Below, piece after piece: positions 54,240 through 64,000 of a DNA stretch of 64,000 nucleotides (position 1 is the stretch's first letter; each line of letters opens with the position of its first letter). Source of the stretch: Bufo bufo (lineage: Eukaryota; Chordata; Amphibia; Anura; Bufonidae). The notes below the pieces were generated by a model, which saw only the letters and a list, made by a program, of their open reading frames with translations, had not been told where the DNA came from and made no database searches. The stretch is taken from the NCBI RefSeq assembly GCF_905171765.1, contig NC_053393.1, positions 62,403,371-62,467,370 on the forward strand. The letters are read 5' to 3'. A program made the translations under genes and the position numbers.

Positions 54240-55165
54240 TTTAACACAATAACAATAGCAAATAATATCAGAGCGACACTGACACCAGATAAAAAAATGC
54301 ACCAATGTTTTGGAGGAGGAAAATCAGAAAAAAAATATTTTTCAGCAGACCCCAAATTAGACTCCTAATCTTCATCAGACCTTAGATCAGACCCCCATAT
54401 CAGACCTCAGGTCAGACCCTCATATCAGACCCCCATATCAGACCTCAGGTCAGGCCCCCATATTAGACCTCAGGTCAGGCCCCCATATTAGACCTCAGGT
54501 CAGGCCCCCATATCAGACCTCAGATCAGATCCCCATATCAGACCTCAGATCAGATCCCCATATCAGACCTCAGATCAGAACCTCATATCAGACCTCAGAT
54601 CAGACCCCATATCAGACCTCAGATCAGATCCTCAGATCAGACCTCAGATCAGACTGCCATATCAGAACTTAGATCAAACTCCCATGTCAGAATTCAGATT
54701 AGACCTCCATATCAGACCTCAGATGAGACCCCCATATCAGACCCCATATGAGACCTCAAGCCAGACCCTCATAACAGACCTCAGATGAGACCCCCATATC
54801 AGACATGAAATCAGACCTCCATATCAGACCTCAGATCAGACCTAAAATAACTAAATGAAGTTAAATATCTGTACGGGGTCAGCACTCTGCACATCAGGCC
54901 ACTCTTCCTGCGCTCACTGTTCTTCTCCGGGCCTGTGCTACAATGTGACCAGACATTGTAGCCAGTCCTGACATTGTACCCAGCCAGGACCGTACAGCGG
55001 TGGCCCATAAGAAGATGAGGTACTGGTGAGTACACCCAGCGCTAACAGCGCTACATTCATTGTTTCCCACTTCCTTCACTACTATTCGCTTTTTAAGACG
55101 CACTGACATTTTTTCCCACTTTTGCGGCAGAAAAGTCAATCTTATAAAGTGAAAAATACGGTATA
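54240..55165 (-). repeat. Interspersed repeat with a 25-bp minisatellite inside
   Basis: The minisatellite (54340-54845) has units such as 'agacctcagatcagaccccc' plus 'atatc', about 18-20 copies. On the minus strand the flanks read 'ccgtatttttcactttataa' at one end and 'attttcctcctccaaaacat' at the other. A small related piece is at 34380-34570. No ORF of note. Confidence 0.75.
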
Positions 55166-55298
55166 TAGCTATGGGTAAACTCAATTTATGCTGATAGCAA
55201 ACAGCTTGTTTAAATGCACACTGTGCCGTTGCATGTGTTATGCTTTTTCATATTAGAAAACATACAATAATTGTCCCTTTTTGTAGGAAGTTGCCGTT

Positions 55299-55686
55299 TA
55301 ACCACTTACCTACCGCAGCATGACTTTTTATGTCGCGGCAGTAGGCTCTTATCTGTAACTCGACATATAAAAGCATCGGGTTACATTGCAACCTGCCAGA
55401 GGCCAGTGCCGCGGTATATCGCATATGACCGCACTGTCATTAGACAGCTGCGGTCACAGGGAAGTGTGCCGTGGCCAGCTGGAGTGGTCAGGCAGCAATA
55501 CAGACTTGTAGCACTCTGCTACAAGCGTGTATTACATTGAAGAAGTTGAAAGGCGGCAGGGAGCGCTTTTTCTTATGTAAGAGCGCCACCTGCTGGATTT
55601 AAAATAAAATGTCAGCCTGCAGGATGGGAATTAAACCTGCCTTGACTGTGGCAGAAAGGGGGTAAATAAAATAATAATAAAAAAAA

Positions 55687-55731
<45 letters not shown>

Positions 55732-56497
55732 CAATAGTTACTAGTATTAGCAATAGTAATAAGACTACATACACACCCATACAAACCTCTCGGCCATTTT
55801 ATCGTTCACAAGAAATAAACAAAAATATATATATTTATTATATTTATATATATTTACTAGTTTTAGCAATAGTATAGTGGAATTTGTATGTGTAAAATAT
55901 ACAAACATACACACATTTGTTTGTTTTAAAAATCGATGTATTTGTTTTAGCTATATTTTGTTTAGAAGTTTTTTTTTTCTGCGTAAAATATACAAACGCA
56001 CGCAAAAATGTAAAAAAAAACAAAAAACCTTAAAATGTGCAAATGTCCCCAAGATACCTTAGGCGAATAACATAAAAAAAAAAAAGTCACTTTGAAGGGG
56101 CTTGTAGCGTTTTAGAGCTGTACGGCCGCCAAAATGCAGTAGATAAATTACATAAATAGCGTCCATTTTCAGGGTACAAGAGTACGGGAATGGTTTTAGA
56201 AATGCTTTGTCTTGAAACCTTTTGTAATAGTTAGAAAACAAAATTGATAAGAAAGGAATTTTTTAATTTTTTTCAGAATTTTCAGTTTTTCCTTAAATAT
56301 ATATTTTTAAATATTATATCCATCATCTAATGGCACAAAAGAAAGGTCTAAGGTGTCCCGAGAAAAATAATATCAAATACATGTAGGCTGGCTCAGAAAT
56401 GAATCAGTTATTTGCAGTTAGATAGACGCATTGCTACAACTGAAAAACTGGCCTGGTAAGGAAGGGGGATAAACACTCAGGTAATGAAGTGGTTGAA
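55299..56497 (-). mobile_element. Non-coding element with 'ttaaccactt' inverted ends
   Basis: 'gtttaaccacttacctaccg' at the left and 'caggtaatgaagtggttgaa' at the right are imperfect inverse ends. The interior has an AT microsatellite (55690-55730) and A/T-rich ORF-free sequence. It resembles an abundant anuran repeat; the class is not known to me. Confidence 0.5.
55690..55730. repeat. (TA)n microsatellite
   Basis: About 20 TA dinucleotides. Confidence 0.97.
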
Positions 56498-56733
56498 CAC
56501 ACATGGTGTTATGGGAAAAAAAACTAAAATATTGTTTGGTTATTGTATGTACAATACACTTAGTGCTTCTGGTCCACCTTCTACTGCATTCAGAGGTGGA
56601 CTGCCAGTAGCTCTCCTGCTCCCTTTCTGTCCTCAGTGTTGGTGAAGTCATCTTATAAAGAAGCAGGGGAAGTGATCCAGGCATCTTACATTCATACATC
56701 ACTACTTCTAAGTTCATTGAAATGCTGTATATA

Positions 56734-57550
56734 CAGTACTGTGCAACAGGTTTAGGCAGGTGTGGAAAAAATGCGGCAAAGTAAGAATGCTTTCAAAAAT
56801 AGAAATGTTAATAGTTTATTTTTTATTAATTAACTAAATGAAAATGAATGAATAAAAGAAAAATCTAAATCAAATCAATATTTGGTGTGACCACCCTTTG
56901 CTCTCAAAACACTTCCACACAGTGTATGAAATAACTCAGCAGGGAGTGTGTCCCAAACATCTTGGAGATCTGACCGTAAATCTTCTGTAGATGTAGGATT
57001 ACTCAAATCCTTCTGTCTCTTCATGTAATCCCAGACAGACTTGATGATGTTGAGACCAGGGCTCTGTGGTGGTCTTTTCTTTACAGGGAAGATAATTCTT
57101 AATGACATTTGGCTGCAAAGCTGTCCTGCTGCAAAGTAACTTTGGAGCCAATCAGATAATATTGCAAGATGGATAAGTATCTGGCTGTATTGCTCAGAAT
57201 TGAGGACGCCATTAACCATGGCCAAATTCCTAGCTCCATTTGCTGAAATGCAACTCTAAATGCACAAAGACTCTCCACAATGCTTCACTGTTGCCTGCAG
57301 GCACTCATCATTGTACCGTTCTTCAGTCCTTCAGCAAACAAACTGCCTTCTGTTACAGCCAAATGTTTTAAATTTTAACTAATCAGCCCAGTGCACCTGC
57401 TGCAATTTTTGTGCACCCCAGTTCCCATGTTTTCATACATAGCTAAATTGCTTGGTCTTGTTTCCACATCAAAGCATGGCTTTTAGGCCGCGATTGTTCC
57501 TTGAAGACCACTTCTGGCAAGACTTCTCCCAACATTAAATGGATGTATTT
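56734..57550 (-). mobile_element. Decayed Tc1-like element, one end missing
   Basis: The end CAGTACTGTGCAACAGGTTT follows TA at 56732-56733. The coding region lies on the minus strand, with the 3' end nearest this terminus. Homology fades near 57550 and the second terminus is not found. Confidence 0.8.
56875..57225 (-). pseudogene. Tc1-like transposase remnant
   Basis: A 116-codon C-terminal fragment. QSPGLNIIKSVWDYMK is a mutated form of the QSPDLNPIExxW box, and the end RAKGGHTKY is typical of Tc1 C-termini. In the family box the catalytic Glu follows PI; here it is Lys. Upstream coding (57226-57550) is frame-broken, with 'cacaatgcttcactgttgcc' and similar core phrases. Inactive. Confidence 0.85.
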
Positions 57551-58840
57551 CTTGTCAATTAGTGTTTTTTATTTTGAGAGGAGTTACATTTAATTAATTA
57601 TTGATGATCACCCCACCGATCATTCATGTGTATTTTTGTTCCCAGTAGTTACCCAGTGTAAACGAGCCCAGGGTTTGAGACAAACAATAAAATGCTTGTC
57701 TGTCCTTGATCCCTTATACAGACATTCACCAACAGCATATGTAGTAGCGCGGAGATGGGTGTGTTTGCAATTGATTTGCTATTATGTTGTGTATTGTTAT
57801 GTTATGTATTATACCCAGCATAGCTGTGTATGGATGGCACAACCCGGTGTTAATACTCCTGGTTTAGCCCTTTGGAGGAGGATGGGTAGGTTTCCAAGAT
57901 CTGCCCCAGCTCAGTTGGTCAGTTTAGACTGAAGTTCAGAAAGTAAGGAAGCAGTGACCTATGCTCCCTCTTCTCAGGCCCAAGAAAGGTACAAGGGCTA
58001 ACAGATATTTGCAAGAACCACAGAAAGAGAGAGAGAGAGAGAAGAGGAAGATGAAGGAGAACTTGGAATCTGCATTGGCAAGCATAGGTGTCCGCCAGAT
58101 AGCCAGCTACTAGAGCCATTCAGACTTTGCTGTTGTGAGGAACGCCATTAACACACTCTTCATAGTTGGACATGTCCTGGCGAGATGTGCTTTCCAAACC
58201 CTAAATTGTGGGCACACAGAAGGAACTGTGATTGCTATAGTTGGATGTACTTCAGAAAAGTGAGATGTTTATTCTTCCACCTTTGGCCTGGTTTTCTGAC
58301 TCCTACACAATAAAGTGGCCATTGCACTCTACATGTCCTGCCGGGCACCACAACTATCATCAGACAGGAGCCCCAGAACCAGGGTTTGCTCAGAGGAAAG
58401 AAATGGTGCACCCTCCTATCACTGCCCATCCCTTGTGATTGACTGTGACAATCAGAGCCACTACCACTCTCATCCTCTGTTCCAGCTCCTCCTGGACTCA
58501 CTGCACATATTACCTCGTGTATACAACGTTTGTGCTGCTGGCAATCATGATAATTGTACTAGAGGAGGGGGAAACTAAATATAGCACGATCCTTCCTACA
58601 AACTATGATAATTGCAACATGGAAATTAAATCTCCTCCCTCTGCAGAACTTTACTAGTTTATCAGCATGAAAACCTCAGCCAAAATTATATCAGTTTTAT
58701 AAATGGAGTAGAATGTCTGGACACCATGGAAAATTGTTAAATTAACATAAAATAGTAGGATTAACTACAGACCTGTGAAAAACCGCTATAACAAAACTGG
58801 CTAATATGCAACTGAAATACTAGGAGTCAGGGCCCTGCTC
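57551..58840. other. No gene recognised
   Basis: Short ORFs only, none with family features. A (GA)n-like tract is at 58026-58042. Confidence 0.45.
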
Positions 58841-58844
58841 GCAA

Positions 58845-59510
58845 GAGCTTACAATCTCTGAGGAATTGGGGGTGACACATAAGGTAGTTGATTGTGATAA
58901 GTAGGATTTGAGCCATTATTGAACTGACAGGAGTGGTGCCGGACGATCTGCTTGGGGTTTGGGACAACTAGAGGATCGAGTTCAGGCCAGAGGAGTTGGT
59001 GGGGGGAGGTTTAGTCAGGGAATAGTCAGTTTAGGTAGCTTGATAAGCCTGCCTGAAAAGATGAGTTTTGAAGGCATGTTTGAAGGTGGAAAAGTTGTGA
59101 ATTAAGCTAGTATTCCGGGGCAGAATATTCCAGAGAGTAGATGCAACTCGAGAAAAGTCTTGAAGACGGGAGTGAGACGTACGAATTATGGAGGTTATTA
59201 ATCTTGGGTCGCTAACAGAATGGAGAGCATGAGTAGGGTGGTAGATGGAGATGAGGGAGGAAATGTATGGAGATGCAGCACTGTGGAGAACTTTGTGGGT
59301 GAGGGTGAGAAGTTTGAACTACATTCTGTGGTGGATGGCAACCAGTGAAGTGACTGGCACAAACTAGTAGCATCAGTGTAGCGGTTGGATGGATAGATGA
59401 GCCTGGCTGCAGCATTTAGAACAGACTGAAGGGGGGAGACCGATTAGTGAGAGGGAGACCGATTAGTAATGCGTTGCAGTAGTCAAGACGAGAATGAATC
59501 AAGGCACCAT
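58845..59510 (-). pseudogene. 3' end of an L2/CR1-like LINE reverse transcriptase
   Basis: Read on the minus strand from about 59505, the translation gives SRLDYCNALLIGLPL, then (with frameshifts) the NAAARLI-like and LHWLP-like positions, and further on TSHSRLQDFSRVASTLWN and NTSLIHNFSTFKHAFKTHLF, ending near 'CKLLRAGP'. This order is the thumb and C-terminal tail of L2/CR1-clade reverse transcriptases. The copy is 5'-truncated, as usual for LINEs, and carries stops and frameshifts. It once encoded part of the enzyme that copies the element's RNA at the nick site. The exact clade is uncertain. Confidence 0.78.
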
Positions 59511-59759
59511 AAGAGTTTTTGCCGTTTCCACTGTAAGAAAAGGGCGGATTCATCTACATTCCTTCTCAAATATGACACATACAGTATATGTCACAATACC
59601 ATCATCTATATGTCTGGCTGGTCTTCCATGTAGTTATCTTACTCTCTCCAATTCTGACCTTAACAATATCAGTGCCTATTTCAATTTATTCATAAAAAAA
59701 AAATTCAATATTGAGTTGTATTCTGGTTTAATATCACTATTAATTTCAACAAGATGGTT

Positions 59760-59995
59760 TGAGTCCTAATCGTTTAATTAGTAAATGATTAACACTGCTC
59801 TTTAGAGTCCCTCTGGCAGCCTATAAAAAGGAAGTTTTATTACCCTTCTTATCACTTATTAAAGCAATGCTATAGCTAACGAGTCTATCTGCATTTCAAT
59901 GTTCAGCTTTGGATATGGTGTAATAAAGAATAGCTGATGCTGAAATAGTATTCGGTTCATTTACATGTGGATATGCAGGGTTTTAGAGAGAAGAG
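59760..59995. other. Unique AT-rich sequence, possible conserved non-coding element
   Basis: Contains 'cgtttaattagtaaatgatt' and 'gtaataaagaatagctgat'. No repeat similarity. Conservation is untested. Confidence 0.3.
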
Positions 59996-60399
59996 TGGTG
60001 GTCCAAAAACTAAAATGGGCCCTCTGCTGTTACCGGTTTATACTACCTCACAGGTTACGTCACGATACTAAGACCCAATTATTGTCTCATTACTCCTGAC
60101 TAGAGTTGAGCGAACACCTGGATGTTCGGGTTCGAGAAGTTCGGCCGAACTTCCCGGAAATGTTCGGGTTCGGGATCCGAACCCGATCCGAACTTCGTCC
60201 CGAACCCGAACCCCATTGAAGTCAATGGGGACCCGAACTTTTGGGCACTAAAAAGGCTGTAAAACAGCCCAGGAAAGAGCTAGAGGGCTGCAAAAGGCAG
60301 CAACATGTAGGTAAATCCCCTGCAAACAAATGTGGATAGGGAAATGAATTAAAATTAAAATAAAAAAAATAAAAATGAACCAATATCAATTGGACAGAG

Positions 60400-60785
60400 G
60401 TCCCATAGCAGAGAATCTGGCTTCATGTCAGCAGAGAATCAGTCTCTTCATGCCATAGCAAAGAATCTGGCTTCATGTCAGCAGAGAATCAGTCTCTTCA
60501 TGCCATAGCAGAGAATCTGGCTTCATGTCAGCGCAGAATCAGTCTTCATGTCATAGCAGAGAATCAGGCTTCACGTCACCCACCACTGGAACAGGCCACT
60601 GTCACACATTTAGGCCCCGGCACCCAGACAGAGGAGAGCGGTCCCGTAACAGAGAATCTGGCCTTATGTCAGCGCAGAATCTGTCTTCATGTCATAGCAG
60701 AGAATCAGGCTTCACGTCACCCACCACTGGAACAGGCCACTGTCACACATTTAGGCCCCGGCACCCAGACAGAGGAGAGGTTCAT
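60400..60785. repeat. Short version of the 141-bp minisatellite
   Basis: About two full 141-bp units plus three short 60-bp units in copy 2, against about 13 units in copy 1. Confidence 0.9.
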
Positions 60786-60896
60786 TCAACTTTGGGTTGC
60801 CCCGCAATATAATGGTAAAATGAAATTAAAAATAGTATTGAATGAGGAAGTGCCCTGGAGTAGAATAATATATTGTTAAGGGGAGGTAGTTAATAT

Positions 60897-61478
60897 CTAA
60901 TCTGCACAAGGGATGGACAGGTCCTGTGGGATCCATGCCTGGTTCATTTTTATGAACGTCAGCTTGTCCACATTGGCTGTAGACAGGCGGCTGCGTTTGT
61001 CTGTAATGACGCCCCCTGCCGTGCTGAATACACGTTTAGACAAAACGCTGGCCGCCGGGCAGGCCAGCACCTCCAAGGCATAAAAGGCTAGCTCTGGCCA
61101 CGTGGACAATTTGGAGACCCAGAAGTTGAATGGGGCCGAACCATCAGTCAGTACGTGGAGGGGTGTGCACAGGTACTGTTCCACCATGTTAGTGAAATGT
61201 TGCCTCCTGCTAACACGTTCCGTATCAGGTGGTGGTGCACTTAGCTGTGGCGTGTTGACAAAACTTTTCCACATCTCTGCCATGCTAACCCTGCCCTCAG
61301 AGGAGCTGGGCGTGACACAGCTGCGTTGGCGACTTCTTGCTCCTCCTCTGCCTTCGCCTTGGGCTTCCACTGGTTCCCCTGTGACATTTGGGAATGCTCT
61401 CAGTAGCGCGTCTACCAACGTGCGCTTGTACTCGCGCATCTTCCTATCACGCTCCAGTGTAGGAAGTAAGGTGGGCAC
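60897..61478 (-). pseudogene. hAT transposase copy 2, C-terminal part
   Basis: This 193-codon frame matches 8767-9345 of copy 1 almost residue for residue. It holds the dimerisation motifs: FWVSKLSTWPELAFYALEVL, PAASVLSKRVFSTAGG and LTFIKMN. Copy 2 has SKRVF where copy 1 has SERVF, so a Glu in this conserved motif is Lys here. A TGA near 61551 (against an open codon in copy 1) separates it from the upstream part. Confidence 0.9.
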
Positions 61479-61766
61479 ATTGTCTTTGTACCGGGGATCC
61501 AGCAGGGTGGCAACCCAGTAGTCCGCACACGTTAAAATGTGGGAAACTCAGCTGTCGTTGCGCAGGCACTGCAGCATGTAGTCGCTCATGTGTGCCAGGC
61601 TGCCCAGAGGTAAGGACAAGCTGTCCTCTGTGGGAGGCGTATCGTCATCGTCCTGTGTTTCCCCCCAGCCACGCACCAGTGATGGGCCCGAGCTGCTTTG
61701 GGTGCCACCCCGCTGTGAACATGCTTCATCCTCATCCTCCTCCTCCTCCTCCTCCTCATCCTCGTC

Positions 61767-62726
61767 CTACTCGTCCTCCAGTAGTGGGCCCTGTCTGGCC
61801 ACATTTGTACCTGGCCTCTGGTGTTGCAAAAAACCTCCCTCTGAGTCACTTCGAAGAGACTGGCCTGAAAGTGCTAAAAATGACCCCTCTTCCTCCTCTT
61901 CTTCCTGGGCCACCTCCTCTTCCATCATCGCCCTAAGTGTTTTCTCAAGGAGACATAGAAGTGGTATTGTAACGCTGATAACGGCGTCATCGCCACTGGC
62001 CATGTAGGTGGAGTACTCGAAACAGCGCAACAGTGCACACAGGTCTCGCATGGAGGCCCAGTCATTGGTGGTGAAGTGGGTCTGATCCACAGTGCGACTG
62101 ACCCGTGCGTGCTGCAGCTGAAACTCCACTATGGCCTGCTGCTGCTCGCACAGTCTGTCCAGCATATGCAAGGTGGAGTTCCACCTGGTGGGCACGTCGC
62201 ATATGAGGCGGTAAGCGGGAAGGCCGAAGTTACACTGTAGCGCAGACAGGCGAGCAGCGGCAGGGTGTGAACGCCGGAAGCGCGAACAGACGGCCCGCAC
62301 TTTATGCAGCAGCTCTGACATGTCGGGGTAGTTGCGAATGAACTTCTGCACCACCAAATTCAGCACATGTGCCAGGCAAGGGATGTGCGTCAAACCGGCT
62401 AGTCCCAGAGCTGCAACGAGATTTCGCCCATTATCGCACACCACCAGGCCGGGCTTAAGGCTCACCGGCAGCAACCACTCGTCGGTCTGTTGTTCTATAC
62501 CCCGCCACAACTCCTGTGCGGTGTGGGGCCTGTCCCCCAAACATATGAGTTTCAGAATGGCCTGCTGACGTTTACCCCGTGCTGTGCTGAAGTTGGTGGT
62601 GAAGGTGTGTGGCTGACTGGATGAGCAGGTGGAAGAAGAGGAGGAGGAAGCTGAGTAGGAGGAGGAGGAGACAGGAGGCAAAGAATGTTGCCCTGCGATC
62701 CTTGGCGCCTGGGGCCCAGCCGCCAC
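61767..62726 (-). pseudogene. hAT transposase copy 2, catalytic core part
   Basis: This 319-codon frame supplies the part deleted in copy 1. It includes VVCDNGRNLVAAL with the second catalytic Asp, the CLAHVLNLVVQKF box, DVPTRWNSTLHMLDRL (the hAT RW signature) and an acidic run (EEEVAQEEEEEEGSF) before the C-terminal domain. It is joined in frame to the upstream region except for a TAG (near 62768) where copy 1 reads Gln. The core sequence itself looks well preserved. Confidence 0.9.
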
Positions 62727-62767
62727 TACATTTACCCAGTGTGCAGTTAGGGAGATATAGCGTCCCT

Positions 62768-63952
62768 AGCCGTGCTTACTGGTCCACGTATCTGTGGTTA
62801 GGTGGACCTTGCCACAGGTGGCGTTGCGCAGTGCACACTTGATTTTATCGGACACTTGTTTGTGCAGGGAAGGCACGGCTCTCTTGGAGCAGTAGTGGCG
62901 GCTGGGAACAACATACTGTGGGACAGCAAGTGACATGAGCTGTTTGAAGCTGTGTGTGTCCACCAGCCTAAATGACAGCATTTCATAGGCCAGTAGTTTA
63001 GAATGCTGGCATTCAGGGACAGGGATTGAGGGTGGCTAGGTGGGAATTTATGCTTTCTCTCAAATGTTTGTGAGATGGACAGCTGAACGCTGCCGTGTGA
63101 CATGGTTGAGATGCTTGGTGACGCAGGTGGTGGTGTTTGTGGTACATCCCATGTTTGCTGGGCGGCAGGTGCCAACGTTCCTCCAGAGGGGGAGTAAGAG
63201 GCCGAGGCGGCGGCAGCAGCAGCAGAAGAGGCCGAGGCGGCGGCAGCAGCAGAAGAGGGCGAGGCGGCAGCAGCAGAAGAGGTAGCAGGGGGAGCCTGAG
63301 TGACTTCCTTGTTTTTAAGGTGTTTACTCCACTGCAGTTCATGCTTTGCATGCAGGTGCCTGGTCATGCAGGTTGTGCTAAGGTTCAGAACGTTAATGCC
63401 TCGCTTCAGGCTCTGATGGCACAGCGTGCAAACCACTCGGGTCTTGTCGTCAGCACATTGTTTGAAGAAGTGCCATGCCAGGGAACTCCTTGAAGCTGCC
63501 TTTGGGGTGCTTGGTCCCAGATGGCGGCGGTCAGTAGCAGGCGGAGTCTCTTGGCGGCGGGTGTTCTGATTTTGCCCACTGCTCCCTCTTTTGCTACGCT
63601 GTTGGCTCGGTCTCACCACTGCCTCTTCCTCCGAACTGTGAAAGTCAGTGGCACGACCTTCATTCCATGTGGGGTCTAGGACCTCATCGTCCCCTGCATC
63701 GTCTTCCACCCAGTCTTGATCCCTGACCTCCTGTTCAGTCTGCACACTGCAGAAAGACGCAGCAGTTGGCACCTGTGTTTTGTCATCATCAGAGACGTGC
63801 TGAGGTGGTATTCCCATGTCCTCATCATCAGGAAAAATAAGTGGATGAGCGTTAGTGCATTCTATCTCTTCCACCCCTGGGGAAGGGCTAGGTGGATGCC
63901 CTTGGGAAACCCTGGCAGCAGAGTCTTCAAACAGCATAAGAGACTGCTGCAT
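62768..63952 (-). pseudogene. hAT transposase copy 2, BED-finger part
   Basis: The 384-codon frame (63952-62798) holds the acidic region, the BED finger (WHFFKQCADDKTRVVCTLC ... RHLHAKHELQ) and an Ala/Ser-rich linker longer than in copy 1. Near 63005 one T is missing relative to copy 1 (GCATTCTAAA against GCATTTCTAAA), so the last residues are out of frame. The native frame continues as 62981-62769 to the TAG. The N-terminal part is beyond the window. Confidence 0.9.
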
Positions 63953-64000
63953 AACTTGAGGCTCAGACAGTTTCCCTGATATGCATGGGGGTGATGTGAC

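Larger units (their letters stand above)
60101..64000 (-). mobile_element. hAT transposon copy 2, inverted, cut by the window end
   Basis: The left end TAGAGTTGAGCGAACACCTG equals the inverse of the right end of copy 1. The sequence stays closely similar to copy 1 through the short minisatellite (60400-60785) and the transposase. The window end at 64000 corresponds to about 7281 in copy 1. It keeps about 1.0 kb (about 61668-62706) missing from copy 1. The candidate left TSD is CTCCTGAC (60093-60100); the right one is outside the window. Confidence 0.93.

Noticed and set aside
54340..54845. CRISPR-like regular repeats
   Set aside because: Units are contiguous with no unique spacers, in a eukaryotic context; it is a minisatellite.

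Overview
The window looks like intergenic nuclear DNA of a vertebrate, most likely an anuran amphibian. The basis is the mix of elements: BED-finger hAT transposons whose ends carry GAACCCGAAC-type repeats, long-TIR Tc1 elements, a chromodomain Gypsy retrotransposon, a Penelope-like terminal region, a non-autonomous Helitron and many MITE-like palindromes. The species assignment is inference. I see no host protein-coding exon, no rRNA or tRNA gene, and no prokaryotic-style gene organisation. All long open frames belong to mobile elements or to tandem repeats.

Layout. 0-5.5 kb: MITEs and a non-autonomous hAT (2652-4146, TSD ATCCACAC) built of large palindromes. 5.7-11.7 kb: a 6.0-kb hAT element (copy 1, TSD GCCATGAT) with a broken BED-finger transposase and a 141-bp minisatellite. 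11.9-20.2 kb: mostly unique sequence, giant inverted repeats (13.7-16.6 kb) with a hammerhead-like motif, and a long-TIR element. 20.2-31.7 kb: a four-deep nest. A decayed hAT contains an AT-rich hAT-type element, which contains a Tc1 element, which contains an open-frame Gypsy chromovirus. Target-site duplications (8, about 2 and 5 bp) place the inner three layers. 32-38.3 kb: a foldback MITE, a solo LTR and a third hAT (35381-38284, TSD ATCCTGAC). 39-43.4 kb: a hairpin cluster, a G-rich minisatellite and LTR-like sequence. 43.5-46.3 kb: one hAT MITE inside another, both with 8-bp TSDs. 46.3-50.2 kb: a probable Helitron split by a Tc1 that is itself split by a DD37E Tc1-like element. 50.8-52.3 kb: a second DD37E copy with an uninterrupted 338-residue transposase frame. 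54-60 kb: repeats, a decayed Tc1 and the 3' end of an L2/CR1-like LINE. 60.1-64 kb: a second copy (copy 2) of the 5.7-kb hAT family, inverted and cut by the window end.

Sequence between the elements is AT-rich and unique. Several blocks (16.6, 33.9, 38.6, 53.8 and 59.8 kb) resemble conserved non-coding DNA of a gene desert in base composition and motif content; this is a hypothesis only.

The elements do not form a pathway. What the window records is order of insertion. Open transposase, gag and pol frames in the chromovirus and in one DD37E copy suggest recent activity. Every hAT transposase here is broken, so those copies could move only with enzyme supplied from elsewhere.
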